Positions 12,258 to 23,557 of a stretch of DNA of 64,000 bases are shown piece after piece; within the stretch, counting starts at the first letter, position 1; every line of letters begins with the position of its first letter. Position numbers and translations under genes: made by a program. Under the pieces are notes generated by a model, which made no database searches, was not told where the DNA came from, and saw only the letters and a program-made list of their open reading frames with translations. Where the stretch lies: NCBI GenBank assembly GCA_029255685.2, contig CM055313.2, positions 54,599,579 to 54,663,578 on the forward strand. Reading direction: 5' to 3'. Origin of the DNA: Silene conica (lineage: Eukaryota > Streptophyta > Magnoliopsida > Caryophyllales > Caryophyllaceae).

Positions 12258-12868
12258 GTCTCGCGGATAGGCACTAATCTGGCACACTTGGTTAACCTAT
12301 CAACCACAACCCAAATAGCGTCCTTGCCTCCAACTGTCTTAGGCAATCCAGTCACGAAGTCCATCGAAATGCACTCCCACTTCCACTGAGGAACGTGGAG
12401 CGGCTGTAACAAACTACCTGGCCTCCTATGCTCGATCTTGACTTGTTGACAAGTCAGACACCTACTCACATAATCCAAAATGTTCTTCTTCATTCCGGGC
12501 CACCAAAATAGAAGTCTTAGGTCTTTGTGCATCTTCTCGCCGCCCGGATGAACAGAATAAGGCGTCAGGTGAGCCTCATCTAAAACCCTCTTCCTCAAAT
12601 CCGGCACTTCTGGAACATACATCCGGCCTCGAAACCGAAGAAAACCATCAGAACCAATCACGAAGTCCTGTGCATCACCACTCGCAATCTTGGCCTCGAA
12701 TTTCCGGAAAGCAGCATCTGTAGGCAAGCCCTGGCGAATCTCCCAATACAATGTCGGCACGGCAGTCATAGCAGATAACCAATCAAAACCACTACCAACC
12801 ATCTCTAATCTCAACTTCCGGAACTCAGAACAAAGCTCCTCAGGTAAAACACGCATTGCTTGGAATCG
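12258..12868 (-). pseudogene. Chromovirus integrase, zinc-binding region and start of core
   Basis: The minus strand reads an RNase H-integrase linker, then the HHCC zinc-binding region (HPGGEKMHKDL and CLTCQQVKIEHRRPG) and the start of the catalytic core (WECISMDFVTGLP, VVDRLTKCARLVP). This is typical of Tekay/Del chromoviruses. It is the upstream half of the region at 2561-3510, separated from it by copia-1. The fragment ends near 12868 where unrelated plus-strand sequence starts. Confidence 0.88.
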
Positions 12869-13090
12869 GGAACTACTTGGATAGATGATCCAGGAGAAGG
12901 TGTTGATAAGGCTATGCTGTTGATAAAGAGGACGCGTGATGAGGAGAAAGTTTGGGAGCCGGACGCTGTGAGGAGCTCTCATTTTTCAAATGCCAAGCTG
13001 TGGAGGCCGGATGTTGACTTGACAACAACTGAAGTTACCGCATTCAGTCAGAAGCCTCACACAGGGCCATTAATTTGTGGTATTGGGTGA
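12869..13090 (+). other. Unrecognised short open frame before the Athila-C post-integrase block
   Basis: About 74 residues, charged, with no domain I recognise, ending 30 bp before the conserved GGGAGGCAACC block. Position suggests the C-terminus of an Athila-type polyprotein, but it does not resemble the Athila-2 C-terminus by eye. The function is unknown. Confidence 0.3.
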
Positions 13091-13300
13091 TGAAGGAGAA
13101 GGTCGAGCTGGGACCGGTTAATCTAGCGCTACCGGGAGGCAACCTGGAGTTTTAACTCTTTAGTTTTTCAGTTTCAGAACTTTTTACTTTTCCCTGTTTT
13201 TGTGTGTTATAATAATCGTGCTCGACTATAAACTTTGAACTCGTCGTCACATTTTGGGTAGTATTATGGGTTGTGATTGCGTTTTTTGCAGGGGTTGAAC

Positions 13301-13545
13301 TTGATCGAACAAGCGTCATAATTCGACCGAGATGATTTGCATCCCGAATGCTCGATCGCGCATCCCAAGGATTCGATCGAGATGTTTTGCAACCTAGATT
13401 GTTCGATCGAGCAACCAAAGGATTCGATCGAGAGGATTTATGGCTCAGGATTCTCGATCGAATGGTCAAATGACTCGATCGAGAGGATTCGCATGAAAAA
13501 CTGCTCGATCGAGCAATGCTTTTTCTCGATCTAGATGTTGCTCTT
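13301..13545 (+). repeat. 51-bp tandem array of paired TCGATCGA motifs
   Basis: Motif pairs start at 13301/13323, 13352/13373, 13403/13424, 13454/13475 and 13505/13526. The four clear pairs are exactly 21 bp apart internally, the first (degenerate) pair 22, and successive pairs start exactly 51 bp apart. One forward frame reads as 17-residue repeats containing SIE and DSIER, so the array could have been coding. Confidence 0.92.
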
Positions 13546-14405
13546 GTATCAACTGTTGTGAGGATTTTTTCTGCCGACTTTTATGCTTCGATTGCAACCT
13601 CCCATTTCTGGTTCGGTTTGGGGAGGTCCGTGGTGCGTGCACTTTTGTAAGTTCCTAACTCTTCTTCCTTAGTTTGCATTTCTTTTCCTTTGCTTTGTAC
13701 AATGGGCACATTGTACAGTTTGGTTTGGGGAAGGTTTGCATCCATATTTGTGTCTGCATTTTATTTTATTGTATTTTTGTTATCACGTTTCAATTTTGTA
13801 TGCATTTGTTTTCCATTCCTTGCATTTTAAAAAAAAATCAAACAGAAAAAAATCACAAAATTTTCAAAATTTTCACGTTTATTTCTGCATTTTAGGTTGA
13901 GTCGGAACAATATTTACTTGCTTTCCTTTCTGCTTATCATCTGAGCCCTACACAGTTGTTACTTTAGCATAGTCTTTTGCATGATCTTACGAGTTTTATG
14001 TCTGAATCTGATGCTGAATGAATAGACTTGACCTGACATGTTTGGCAACCTACTCATATATTCTGAGGTTATAGAGCTTATTTTAAATTGGTGACATCCA
14101 TAACCGGTTTCTTTTAGGATTGTGAGTAGTACTCCTTGGTGACATGTATCATCAATCTGCATTTGTATGAATTTCAATTGCTTTTGTGCCTGTAAACATT
14201 CGGGTTAGTGGCCGGTGTCACATGTCAGAGACTGCTTATGTTACCTTTTTCTCAGTTTACCAATTAACCCCACATTAGCCAGATCTTGCCTTTTTTACTC
14301 TTTCAGCTACACCCAAAATTTAGCCTGTCCCGTCAAGCTAGCTTTGTGTGTTGTTTCCGAAGGGTATATCATTCTTTGTGTTGGTTTGGCCCATATTTAA
14401 TTGAT

Positions 14406-15050
14406 TGGAGTGCGTTTCCATGAGAAAAAGAACCAAGTTGAAAAAAAAAGGAGTGGAGTGGAGGATTCATCAAGGGATATGTCTTGGTTCCTCATGTTGA
14501 AATTCACCAGGAATTGCACATAAGTTTTCACCTTAGACAAGGAGTGGAGGATTCTGTCAATCACAAGTTCCTTAGGAATGTCCACTTGATTCAACCTTAG
14601 GGTTTCTACATGCTCAATTAACTTGAGCACATGTGGGTTAACCTTTTGCCCCTCCTTAAGGTTGAGATCAAAGAAGGTCGATGCCGCCTCGTATTGGACA
14701 ATTCTCGAAGCCTTCGAGAACATTGTCACAAGCCTGGAGTAAATCTCATAGGCCGTGCCAATCTTTATGGCACTCATTTGGAGTTCTGGCTCCATCAAGA
14801 AGATCAAAACATTTTTTATTGCCGCAGACTTCTTTTGATAGGTATCATAGGGATGCCTGGCTGCGGCGGTGGCATTATCTGCAGGTTCAGGAGGTGATTC
14901 TTCGATGAGGTATTCGGTCTTACCGTCACCTTGTGCCGCCAACAAAAGTTGGGCATCCCAATCGGCAAAGTTTTCCCCATTCTTTTCTAACTTACAACGA
15001 TCCATGAACGAACGTAACCATGAAGTGTTTGTAGTAGTGGAAGCGGTCAT
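14406..15050 (-). pseudogene. Copia-4 gag fragment
   Basis: The minus-strand frame starts MTASTTTNTSWLRSF. It follows the copia gag pattern seen at 6257 (W-L-x-x-F-M-D near the start, NFADWDAQLL, AIKNVLIFLMEPELQ, FSKASRIVQYEA, VIDRILHSL). The protein would form the particle shell. The fragment stops within gag; its last 30 or so residues look unrelated to the family and mark the truncation point. Confidence 0.82.
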
Positions 15051-17512
15051 GATTGATATTGATTTGAAGACTTAACTACAAAATTTTAAACATATGAAGA
15101 AATTAAATGCTAATCGTTTTAATTTTAACTTGTAAACATTTTTACTAAGTTGATGCATCTATAAAATGACCTCTATCCAATTTTATAAATGATTCCAAGA
15201 CCCAAACCCATACTACCGAAATCGTGAACCACTGGAACTCCGACCCAATGATATGGTTTGGTGGGTTAAAATAAACCGGTTCTACCATAGAACTCTTGGT
15301 TGATGACAAATCATTATTTATTCATCTTAGCCCGGAACACATTGACCATTGGTTCTCTACACTTTCGTTGAGTACACACCAAATTTCAATTGCATCGAGA
15401 TGCGATCCGCCCACTGGACTAAATCCACCTCATCGCCCCACTTATCCTACGTAATGAGGTTCGTACTGCCCACTGGACTAGCACCACCCATAGAAGCTCA
15501 TGGGTTCTACTATTTGGTAAGACTAATTCTCAATTGTTTTGTTTAATATAGAGGTCTTGTCAATTTATTATCTATCTCCTTTAAGCGAATGAAATCGGTG
15601 AACTCGATAATTATAATTGACATGGTCGTTTTTAACGAGTTAAACTAATATGCATGTTTATGGCGATTTGGCTATGCATGCAAAGTTATAGATAATGCAA
15701 AAATAAAAGCAATAAAGCAATAAAATCCTAGTATGGCCTTCCTAGTAATAGAAAAAACTAATTAACTATTACAAATTCGGAAACCAACTCCATGGTCCCT
15801 CGAACTTCATTGGCACGCCATCCAAGAAAACATTGTCTTGTCGGAACTCCTTTCCGTATGGCACCGTCTTTTGGATCTCCGAAATTACAATAAAATAATA
15901 CAACTATTCTATTGTAAAACTGAAAATTAAATTTAAATTACAAACCCGTGATACGAGATCACATAAATTACAACCGAATCAATATTCCCTTTCACTACGG
16001 GTAATATTGATTAAAACTAAGGCCATACTAAGAAAATTACATAATTCCAAATTATATAAATAACATTCAAATATGACATTCACATTAAATAAAATGCAAT
16101 AATAAAATATGTATGCACATGCTCAATTTTTAATGCCAAATCGCCTTATGGGAGCAAATATCTCATATTTGTTTACGGTTCTTACGGATATGCGCGACTT
16201 TAACTATTAAAATCATCAAAATTACATAAATCTCATTTATGTCCAAGTTAATCATCCTAACACTCTTTGGGAATCAATGTTTAGTCTCTACTAATGTTTG
16301 ATCATGATTCAACTTGATTTTGCATTATTGTTCATATATTACTTGTATTTACGGGAAAAAATAAATGGAATATGGCCACATGAGTCAATAAAATTCGAAA
16401 TTTAAAATTCAAAATTTTTAAACTTTCTGAAAATTTCTAAAATTTCAGAAATTAATAAAATGGTCTTATGCAAAATATATATACTTTATTTCTTAAATAA
16501 ATCGTATAATAGGTGTTTTTATGGTTAAAAATCCGATTTAAATTATAAAAACTTGTAACAAATTGCTATAAATTTTTAGTCATCCTTAAATATATATTAG
16601 AATCTGGAAATGACCAAAAATTACAGACCATACTCGAAATATTAGTTTTACGACTCATAAATTACGATTATTAACTATTTAACTCATAAAAATTAATAAT
16701 CATAAAAATAGAAACTTTTTGATATCCAACTTTTAGATCTGATGTTCCCATTATATAAGACATCTATGGGTGAAGTTTTATGCCATAATCTTGATATTAA
16801 CTATTTTTAACACAATAAGTCATTATATACCCGATTTTAACTATTAAAATCATAAATCATGAATCACTTGAGAATAAATTCTCAAAATTTATATACATTC
16901 TGTAAATATTGCATGTGACATTGTGTAAAATGTTTATGGCAAAATTCCAACTATAACTATTAAAGTCGAATTTGAGTCACTATTAATGCGATTTTTACTA
17001 TAAAAATCATTAATCATGCAAAATAAGTCCAATAAGTCCGAAAAGTTTTATAGGTGTTGTATATATTGCATGTGACTACTCATAAAATTTTCAAGGTCAG
17101 ATTCGAAATATAACCTTCTATACCCATTTTAACTCATATTATGACTATTTATATCATAAAATTCATAATCCATGCATAATAACTTCATTTGTTACAAAAA
17201 TTTATATACAATATATAAAATATGCATGTGAGAATATATCAAAAAATCTCGGCCAGAAACTATGTTTAACTATTTTTCCCATTAATTGTTGTTTAAAACC
17301 GATTTAAACTACAAAATATACAAATAAATATAAAAATGAACAATAAAAATCCATAAAATTATTTTTATGTCCTAAAACCATTTTAGAATCAGAAACTTTA
17401 ACATGCAAAAATATTTCGTGATTTATCATAATAAATAAAAAAAATTCGAAATATGTATGTTAATCCGTTTAACATAAAACATGAATCCGATCATGCATGC
17501 AACAACCGTAAT
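15051..17512 (-). other. Copia-4 leader, AT-rich, no gene
   Basis: There is no coding signal. From about 16560 to 17300 the sequence holds several diverged copies of a roughly 150-170 bp unit marked by GCATGTGA, TTTTATGCCA-like and AACTATTAAAATCAT-like blocks. Confidence 0.6.
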
Positions 17513-17524
17513 GCTCTGATACCA
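17513..17524 (-). other. Copia-4 primer-binding site
   Basis: The minus strand reads TGGTATCAGAGC two bases after the LTR end, complementary to initiator tRNA-Met. Confidence 0.85.
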
Positions 17525-17526
17525 CT

Positions 17527-18795
17527 TGTTGGAAATGAAATTCCAGATTTTATACTCATATCTAATGTGATTTTTGTTTCTTTAAGTTTAGGTTATAAAA
17601 CTTAATATGATCTTATGCATGCATGGTGATTACATAAGGTGGATGAATGTCCTTACAATGGTTTTAGAAAGTTTATACTCAATAATCGCCTATTATGTGA
17701 GTCTTCAATAACCGAAATACCCTTATAACGATCTAACAAAAATCGTCTCCAAAAGATACGTATCAAGGACCCTATCTCAAACTAAGACTATTTTTGTTAC
17801 TAGAAAAATAGAATTAGTAAACTAGAAATATTAATAATATTACCCTTAATATTATTAGTATGGAAATTATTAATCTTCTTACTAGAAAATTAGAGAGAAT
17901 GATGTTGTAGTGGGATTTTTGCATGAGATGAACTTAGCAACAACAACTAGTATAAGTGAGGTGTGTATATGTGTATTATATAGAGCAAGACATGCTCTCA
18001 TTTGAGTGCATTAGGCGGGCCAAGCCAAGCCAAGCCAAGAGGGAGCCAATGCATGCTCCTTATGCTCTTACACAAAGTGAGCAATAGTCCTTACAATATT
18101 CTCTTTGTATCATACACTCAATCCTTATACACTTACACACACAACATATACTCATACACACTACATATACACGGTTCATATGGGTCTTATTATAGACCCA
18201 TTTTATTTTTGTCAATTGTGTTAATTTGTAACATGTCACACATGTCCCATAACACATGACCTAATTTGTTAATCGTGCAATTTTAACTCTTTAAAATTGA
18301 TAATTCACAATTTTATAACATTTAAATAATACTACTAGTAATTCGAAATTACTACCTTATAAAAATGTAATATCATAATTTTAATTACAACTCTTTGTAA
18401 TTTTATGATTAACCGTGTTAATTCTCAATTTAATCGTTTCCTAAACGAATAAATAAAAACCGAGTAATAAAAACGATTTTATTACTTTGACCGTTATTAT
18501 TATAATCCCATTATAAAATATTCGTCATGTAAAATTATTTCCAGTTATTAATTAATTCGTATCTAGTACGATATTAATTAATTATTCCATTGAGACGGAA
18601 TTCCCTAAAGATATGACCTTAAGGGATCAACTGATCACCACCATCATATGACGATAATGTCAAACTCTAGACAGCCAATCATTATCGGTAAATGTTGATC
18701 AGTCGACTTTAAAAGAGTAACCCTCCCAGTTGTGTTTCATTCAAATGAGTTTTAATTATGTCAACATACTATTGTCGAGGACACTTCCTCCAACA
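17527..18795 (-). repeat. Copia-4 5' LTR (1269 bp)
   Basis: On the minus strand it begins TGTTGGAGGAAGTGTCC and ends TTTCCAACA. It contains a short CCAAG microsatellite (18019-18039). Without the partner LTR its age cannot be estimated. Confidence 0.85.
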
Positions 18796-19726
18796 CTTCA
18801 GCCCCCGCGGCCACCCCAAATCAGCCACAGGTACTTTCTTTCTTCTTCTCTTGCTTCTTCTTCCTTCAAGCAAAAAAAACAACACAAAAACACACAAAAC
18901 AATTGCAGCAGCAAAAACAAGTTGTATACCAATATAAACTTGTTCTTCCTTCGAAATTACTTCTACACCCATTCTAAATCAGACCAATTTCATTCTAATC
19001 TTTGATTTCCTCCTTCAATTTACCGATTTGCTTTGTATTCATTCACAAATTTTTTTGCTGATTTTCGAATTTTGTAGCACCCTAGTAATAGGGGACTCGG
19101 GATTCTGAAAATTGGGCATAAATGAGTCGATGATTGGGTTGTTTCTCGTAAATATGGAGCATATACCATCATTTCTGATTATAAAGAGGCATGTTTCTCA
19201 TAATTTGGGTACAATTTTTATACTTCGTCTCTTCCTTTTCATTATTTGCTAAGATTTTTATTCTAGCTTTAATTTAAAGGCAATATAATTATTTATCGGG
19301 AATTTGTTGGTGCATTATCGGAATTTGGGATTGAAATTGTTGCAATTATTTCGAGGGAGATTTGGTGGTGTAAGGGAGCTTTGTTGTTCTTGTTGTTTAC
19401 TTGGAGGGAGTCTTTGTTACAAATTTGCCATTGTCGGGATAAGAACCACTTATTGCCAAACTACACCCTTTTCTACCTCAAACCAACCCGAGAAAAAAAA
19501 ACCAAAAAAAGAAATTTAAAAAAAAATAGCCAGAAAAAATAATACCTCCACCACGTCTTTCTTTTCCTTTTCCATACCTTAATTTTTTTGTTCTTGTTGT
19601 TCCTCACATTGAGGGCAATGTGAAGTTTAAGCATAGGGGAGGAAATATTATTTGTATATACATTATTTTCGTTTGAAAAAAAAAACTGAAAAAATGAAAA
19701 GAATAAAAGAATAAAAATAACTCGGG

Positions 19727-19897
19727 TAGGTGAAAACCCGCAAGGGCGGGCGCCTAGGCAAGATTGGGTAAATGGCCGAGGACGGAGTGAAAACCCGAAA
19801 GGGGGCTCCGGGTAAAATGAAGAATTGAGATACGTGTCATGAGAGTAGTGTAAGGAATAAAAGCTAGATTGAAAACCCGCAAGGGCGGGCGATCTAG
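19727..19897 (+). repeat. Three hairpins with a constant GAAAACCCG core and changing stems
   Basis: Units at 19727-19757, 19783-19810 and 19864-19897 share TGAAAACCCG(C/A)AAGGG. Their flanking stems differ but still pair: TAGGTG with CGCCTA, CGGAGT with GCTCCG, and CTAGATTG with CGATCTAG, counting G-U pairs. Confidence 0.75.
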
Positions 19898-20339
19898 GCA
19901 AAATGAGAGATTTACGAAAAGAAAAAAGAAAAAAAAAAGATGTTAATTGGTTACATGTTTTATCTTGAAGATGGCGACATAAGGAGGTTCGAAGGGTGGT
20001 TCGGGTCAGGTTTATTGTTGCTAAGGAGAGATAAGGAGGGTATGGGTGATGATTGTAATTTGACATCTACTACATTGAACCTTTTCATGTTCATATTTCA
20101 CATGTAGTTTGTTGTTGGACGTTCGTTGATGAGGAGGATAATTGTGTGTGGTCATTATTTTGAAGTTAGGTGTATTATTCTTGTGATCATATGCTTATTT
20201 GAGGGAAGATATAAGGAGAAGAAGTGAGGTTATGTGATGTGTTTGAAGTTGGAGCAAGCTACTCATGTTTCGCTATATAGACTTTGGTGTGGGTGTTCAT
20301 TGACTTATCTTCGAGTTTTACTCGAGGACGAGTAAAGGT

Positions 20340-20356
20340 TTAAGCGTAGGGGAGTT
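20340..20356 (+). other. Polypurine tract before the Athila-A LTR
   Basis: TTAAGCGTAGGGGAGTT sits immediately 5' of TGATTAG. The same arrangement is seen at 63771-63782 in Athila-2. Confidence 0.7.
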
Positions 20357-21687
20357 TGATTAGTCTAGTTTAGTAGGGTTTAATAAAGGTGATTTTGATG
20401 GTTATTTGATGGGTTGAGAAGAATTTTATGGGATTTTAATTCACATGTCTTTGATATTGGGTTGATAATGGATTTGCATGTTTTTATGGGTTAATTGGAT
20501 TGATTTGTTAATATGAGTGGAGTAGGCTTCTTTGGAGGTTGTTGTTGGGCTAAAAATGTCTCATACAATATTGTTTTTGAAGCAAGTGAAGGTCCAATTA
20601 CTATGGTCCAAGCAAGTGCACATCAAATGAACATTGGATTCCATGGATTTCATGCATTCAACTCATATTTTAGGACACAACATTGGATTACAATAGTATT
20701 TTATGACACAACATGAGACTTAATGCAATTTCTGTAACATCCCGCATTTTCGTCGATTATATTTTAAAGGTTTTAATTATTTTACGGGATAAAATAATAT
20801 TTTAATATTTAATGTTAAGTTAATTTAAAATAATTCGTGGGATCCGTCTTAAGAACCTTAAGTCCTTAAGACGAATGCAAACTTGGTAAAGTTAAGTTCA
20901 CAACTTAAAAACCCGTTCAAGTATCCTAACCCGTTTCATTTTAAACGGAAAGGACAATTCCTTAAACCCTTTAAGACCATTGTGTCGACACCTTCATCCT
21001 CAAAACAAAACAATACAATGTAAACATTTCTCACCAAAAACCTCCATTAATATTCACCTTCTTTTGCTTATTTCTTCATCATCCGTTCATCAAATCGAGG
21101 TAATAATAACATTTTCGGAATCCTCATCAAATTTGCAAGCCATCTATCACTTTCGTTTTTCAAATCCTTCACTTCGAATTTCGGACTGTTTTTGTAAGAT
21201 TCGATTTTCGGTCCGTTAAACTTGTTTTTCGTGATGTAGGTGTGGGCTTGGACGACCCGGAAGTGGATAGCTTCATCTTAGAGGAAGATCTTTGAGCCGG
21301 ATTGCTTTTGAGGTGACAATAATGAGAAACTCGGCCTTTTTGTTAAAATAGCAAGTTTTGTTGTGTTCATGTTGTTATTTTTTTGATTTTGTTTAAGGAT
21401 TGATGATTAATGGACTTAGAAACATGCTTAGGAATGTTCTTATGTGATGAATTCATTCCTTGTTGATGTTTCACATGTTAATATGCTTATTTTCAGTTTT
21501 CACAAGTTAAGACGAATACAAGTTGTGATCTTAATTTATGGTTGTTGGTGAAATTTAGGCTTGTTTGTGGTTCATATGTATGTATAAGATGCTGGGGTTT
21601 ATTTGTTGTTAGTAATTATCGAAGTGTTGAATCGATTTTAGTAGGATTTTCAAGTTTCAGGAAATGCGATTTTTCGCATCAGGCTCT

Positions 21688-21993
21688 CTGAGTCGGTCGA
21701 CCGACCGGCCGCCGGTCGGTCGGCTGGGAAGGCCTTTTGGTTGTTTTGCGAGACTTGACCTTCGTAGGAATAGGGTTCCCAGCAGGCAGACCGGCCGCCT
21801 GCCAGCCGGCTGGGAGTGCATTGGGGTGTGTTTTCGAATTTCTGAGAACCTAGGATTTGGGTTCCCACCCGGCCGACCGGCTGCCTGTCGACCGGCTGGG
21901 AGTCCTTTGTGTTGTTGGTTTTTAAAAGAAGAGGAGGCTGGCATGGGTTACCAGCCGGTGGACCGGCAGCCGGCCGACCGGCTGGGGACCCCT
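21688..21993 (+). repeat. Four GC-rich CCGG-type units, left LTR
   Basis: Units near 21690, 21778, 21867 and 21950 open with a TTCCCAGC- or GAGTCGG-like arm and close with GGCTGGGA or a variant. They carry CCGACCGGC and CCGCC variants between. The right LTR repeats them at 32191-32496, and the chromovirus LTR has five relatives. Confidence 0.8.
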
Positions 21994-22143
21994 GTAGCTT
22001 GTTTTCGGCTTGTAATTCGTTGATAACTTTAAATCGGTTGATCGGTTTTGATTGAAACTCGTTCCTTGTATCTTTGATATGTATTTGAGGTCCCCGGAGG
22101 ACGGGCGACACTATATTGGGTTCGGGAATGGAGTGAGGATAGA

Positions 22144-22183
22144 GACCCCCCGGTCGGGTAACCGAAAGGGAAACCGGCTCTCC
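22144..22183 (+). repeat. Upstream bracket motif of the hairpin array
   Basis: GACCCCCCG, then TCGGGTAACCGA (a small hairpin), then AGGGAAACCGGCTCTCC. A second version at 27225-27263 has the hairpin ACTGGTAACCAGT between the same constant ends. Confidence 0.75.
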
Positions 22184-22342
22184 CTCGTCTTAGTTCCCGG
22201 GATCGATTAAGTGTTGTTTAGTGGTTTAAGAAGTTAGAACTATAGGTTAGTTTCTATCTCTGGATGTTAATGGTTAAGTTGGATATCGCGTGATGGGATA
22301 TGTGTTAAGCTCACCTCTGGACCCATTACGTGTTTTGTATGT

Positions 22343-22495
22343 CACTAGTAGAAAAAATGCTTTTTGCGGCTCTCTATTTGAGGCGTTTTAGCCCAACAGC
22401 AGCAAATAACTTATTGGTTATTTGAGGCGTTTTGACCAAAAACGCAGCAAATAGATCATTTGAGGCGTTTTGTACAAAAACGCCGCAAATGCATA
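22343..22495. repeat. Left CACTA end: inverted repeat and subterminal motifs
   Basis: Terminal repeat at 22343-22360, then alternating TTTGAGGCGTTTT and AACGC(A/C)GCAAAT motifs. In this superfamily such motifs bind the transposase. Confidence 0.8.
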
Positions 22496-22936
22496 TTATT
22501 AAAAAAAAAAAAAAAAAAAAGAATTGAAAGAGGGATTGATTAAGCGCGTTTTGTTAAGCCCATCTTCATTATTCCTATTTTTCCTAAAACAATAAAACAC
22601 AGACGGAACTCTCCACCTCCCAAACTCCCTCGACAACCACGCAAAATCTGCCTATACCGCCTCACCGCCACTGGAAATCGACGGAACTCGCCACTCACCC
22701 TCTCCTCTAGTCCTATTATTCTAAATTAGGTATGTGAATTGATTTTTAGGGTTAATTATTTTAATCAAATGGGTACAGTTTATTGTTCTAAGTTTTTAGG
22801 GATTTTTGTTTAATTTTAGGAATTTAGGAATTTAGGGTTTTGTAAGTTGGGATTATTAGGTCTTGTTAAAGAACTAGCCTAAAAGCAGCACCTCAACATC
22901 CAAGTTGGAAGAAGAACTCAAAATTTCCTGCCGCCT

Positions 22937-23347
22937 TCGGAAATTCCAATTTAATGACTTGAAGTTAGCAACTAGAAACTTTCGACCTGAGAGTCTACTT
23001 GGTGAAGGTGGTTTCGGTGTGTTTTCAAAGGATGGATTGAAGAGAACCGTACTGCTCCTGTGAAACCCGGTACAGGTTTAACTGTAGCCGTTAAAGTATT
23101 CAACCATGACGGACTACAGGGTCACAAAGAGTGGCTGGTACGTTATATATCTGCTAATCTCTCTTTGATATATTCTCATTATATTTTACGCTTAGAATTC
23201 GACTTCCCCTTATATTTGCATACGCTGTTTATTGATAGGCTGAGGTGAATTACATGGGTGACCTAATTCACGCAAATCTCGTCAAACTTATTGGCTATTG
23301 TATTGAAGACGATCAAAGGTTGCTAGTTTATGAATTCATGCCTCGGG
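22937..23347 (+). pseudogene. Captured receptor-like cytoplasmic kinase fragment (PBL/RLCK-VII type)
   Basis: Two exon pieces of a plant RLCK subfamily VII kinase. The first (about 22937-23137) shows FNDLKLATRNFRPESLLGEG and the glycine-rich loop, then VKPGTGLTVAVK with the conserved lysine and GLQGHKEWL. The second (23239-23347) shows [15 protein letters not shown] and [14 protein letters not shown]. Between them is a 101-bp intron (GT at 23138, AG at 23238) at the position usual for this family. A one-base loss just after the glycine-rich loop shifts the frame, and the catalytic and activation segments are absent. In plants these kinases act under immune and growth receptors. This copy is cargo and cannot make a kinase. 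Confidence 0.88.
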
Positions 23348-23460
23348 CAGTCATATATGTACATTCCTTAGTGTCTATAAAATAGTTCTTGTCTTTTATT
23401 TATAAGTTCTTTTTGATGTTTGTCTTACAGAAGTCATATTTATATGTTTTATTATTACAG

Positions 23461-23557
23461 TGATGGGGAGACTTTTATATCAGCAAATGATTTGCGTATA
23501 AATCTCTGGAACTTGGAGATTAGTAGTCAAAGTTTCAATATTGTTGATGTAAAGCCT
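23461..23557 (+). pseudogene. Captured PP2A B55 regulatory-subunit exon
   Basis: An exon-like block preceded by TTATTACAG reads [20 protein letters not shown] then SFNIVDVKP, the WD40-repeat region of the 55-kDa B subunit of protein phosphatase 2A. That subunit selects substrates for the phosphatase. Only this exon is recognisable; the sequence after VKP looks intronic. It is unrelated to the kinase piece 110 bp upstream, showing serial capture. Confidence 0.85.

Larger units (their letters stand above)
1089..12868 (-). mobile_element. Truncated chromovirus (Tekay/Del-like Ty3), minus strand, split by copia-1
   Basis: Reading the minus strand: a linker before integrase, the integrase zinc-binding region, the catalytic core, a chromodomain-bearing C-terminus, a short 3' region, then a 1426-bp LTR. 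The 5' LTR, gag, protease and reverse transcriptase are absent; the fragment ends at about 12868 against Athila-type sequence. Copia-1 (3516-12252) sits inside the integrase region. The element is clearly broken (truncated, interrupted and with several further decays). Family call rests on the integrase sequence, the chromodomain region and the conserved end TTTCGAGGACGAAAC just before the 3' LTR. Confidence 0.85.
12869..14405 (+). mobile_element. Athila-C: internal fragment of an Athila-type element, plus strand
   Basis: It has the order of conserved non-coding blocks seen in Athila-2: AGCGCTACCGGGAGGCAACC (13122 onward) matches the block after integrase at 43268; GGTTCGGTTTGGGGAGGTCC near 13610 matches 62130-62160; the CAATG...CATTG block with GTTTGGGGA near 13700 matches 62330; and CCGGTTTC near 14104 matches 62704. 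No LTR, primer site or pol is left. The third ORF found in Athila-2 between the first two blocks is missing. It is truncated on both sides, by the chromovirus remnant and by copia-4. Confidence 0.7.
14406..18795 (-). mobile_element. Copia-4: 5' part of a minus-strand Ty1/copia element
   Basis: On the minus strand: LTR (18795 to 17527), primer site for initiator tRNA-Met, a 2.4-kb AT-rich leader and a gag region that ends near 14406. Everything downstream of gag, including pol and the 3' LTR, is missing, so this is a broken remnant. The gag is a different copia subfamily from copia-1/2: similar architecture but low identity by eye. Confidence 0.85.
18796..20356 (+). mobile_element. Athila-A: 3' untranslated region leading to its LTR
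   Basis: There is no recognisable protein. The CACATTGAGGGCAATGTG block with the following purine-rich GGGGAGG near 19605-19645, and the closing GAGGACGAGTAAAGG (20321 onward), are the landmarks that precede the 3' LTR in Athila-type elements (compare 62325 and 63750). The left end abuts copia-4. A three-hairpin series lies at 19727-19897. Confidence 0.65.

Noticed and set aside
12690-13090. Plus-strand open frames over the chromovirus/Athila-C junction as a fused gene
   Set aside because: The frames cross an element boundary near 12868 and are antisense to integrase on the left; no domain supports them.
18019-18039. CCAAG microsatellite in the copia-4 LTR
   Set aside because: About four units only; an ordinary simple repeat.
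21650-22111. Open frames rich in PAGRPAAG-type repeats in the LARD LTR
   Set aside because: They follow from the GC-rich CCGG units and are open on both strands; no evidence for a protein.
22937-23347. Kinase region as a working host gene
   Set aside because: Only two partial exons with a frame shift, lying between CACTA ends; most of the catalytic domain is absent.
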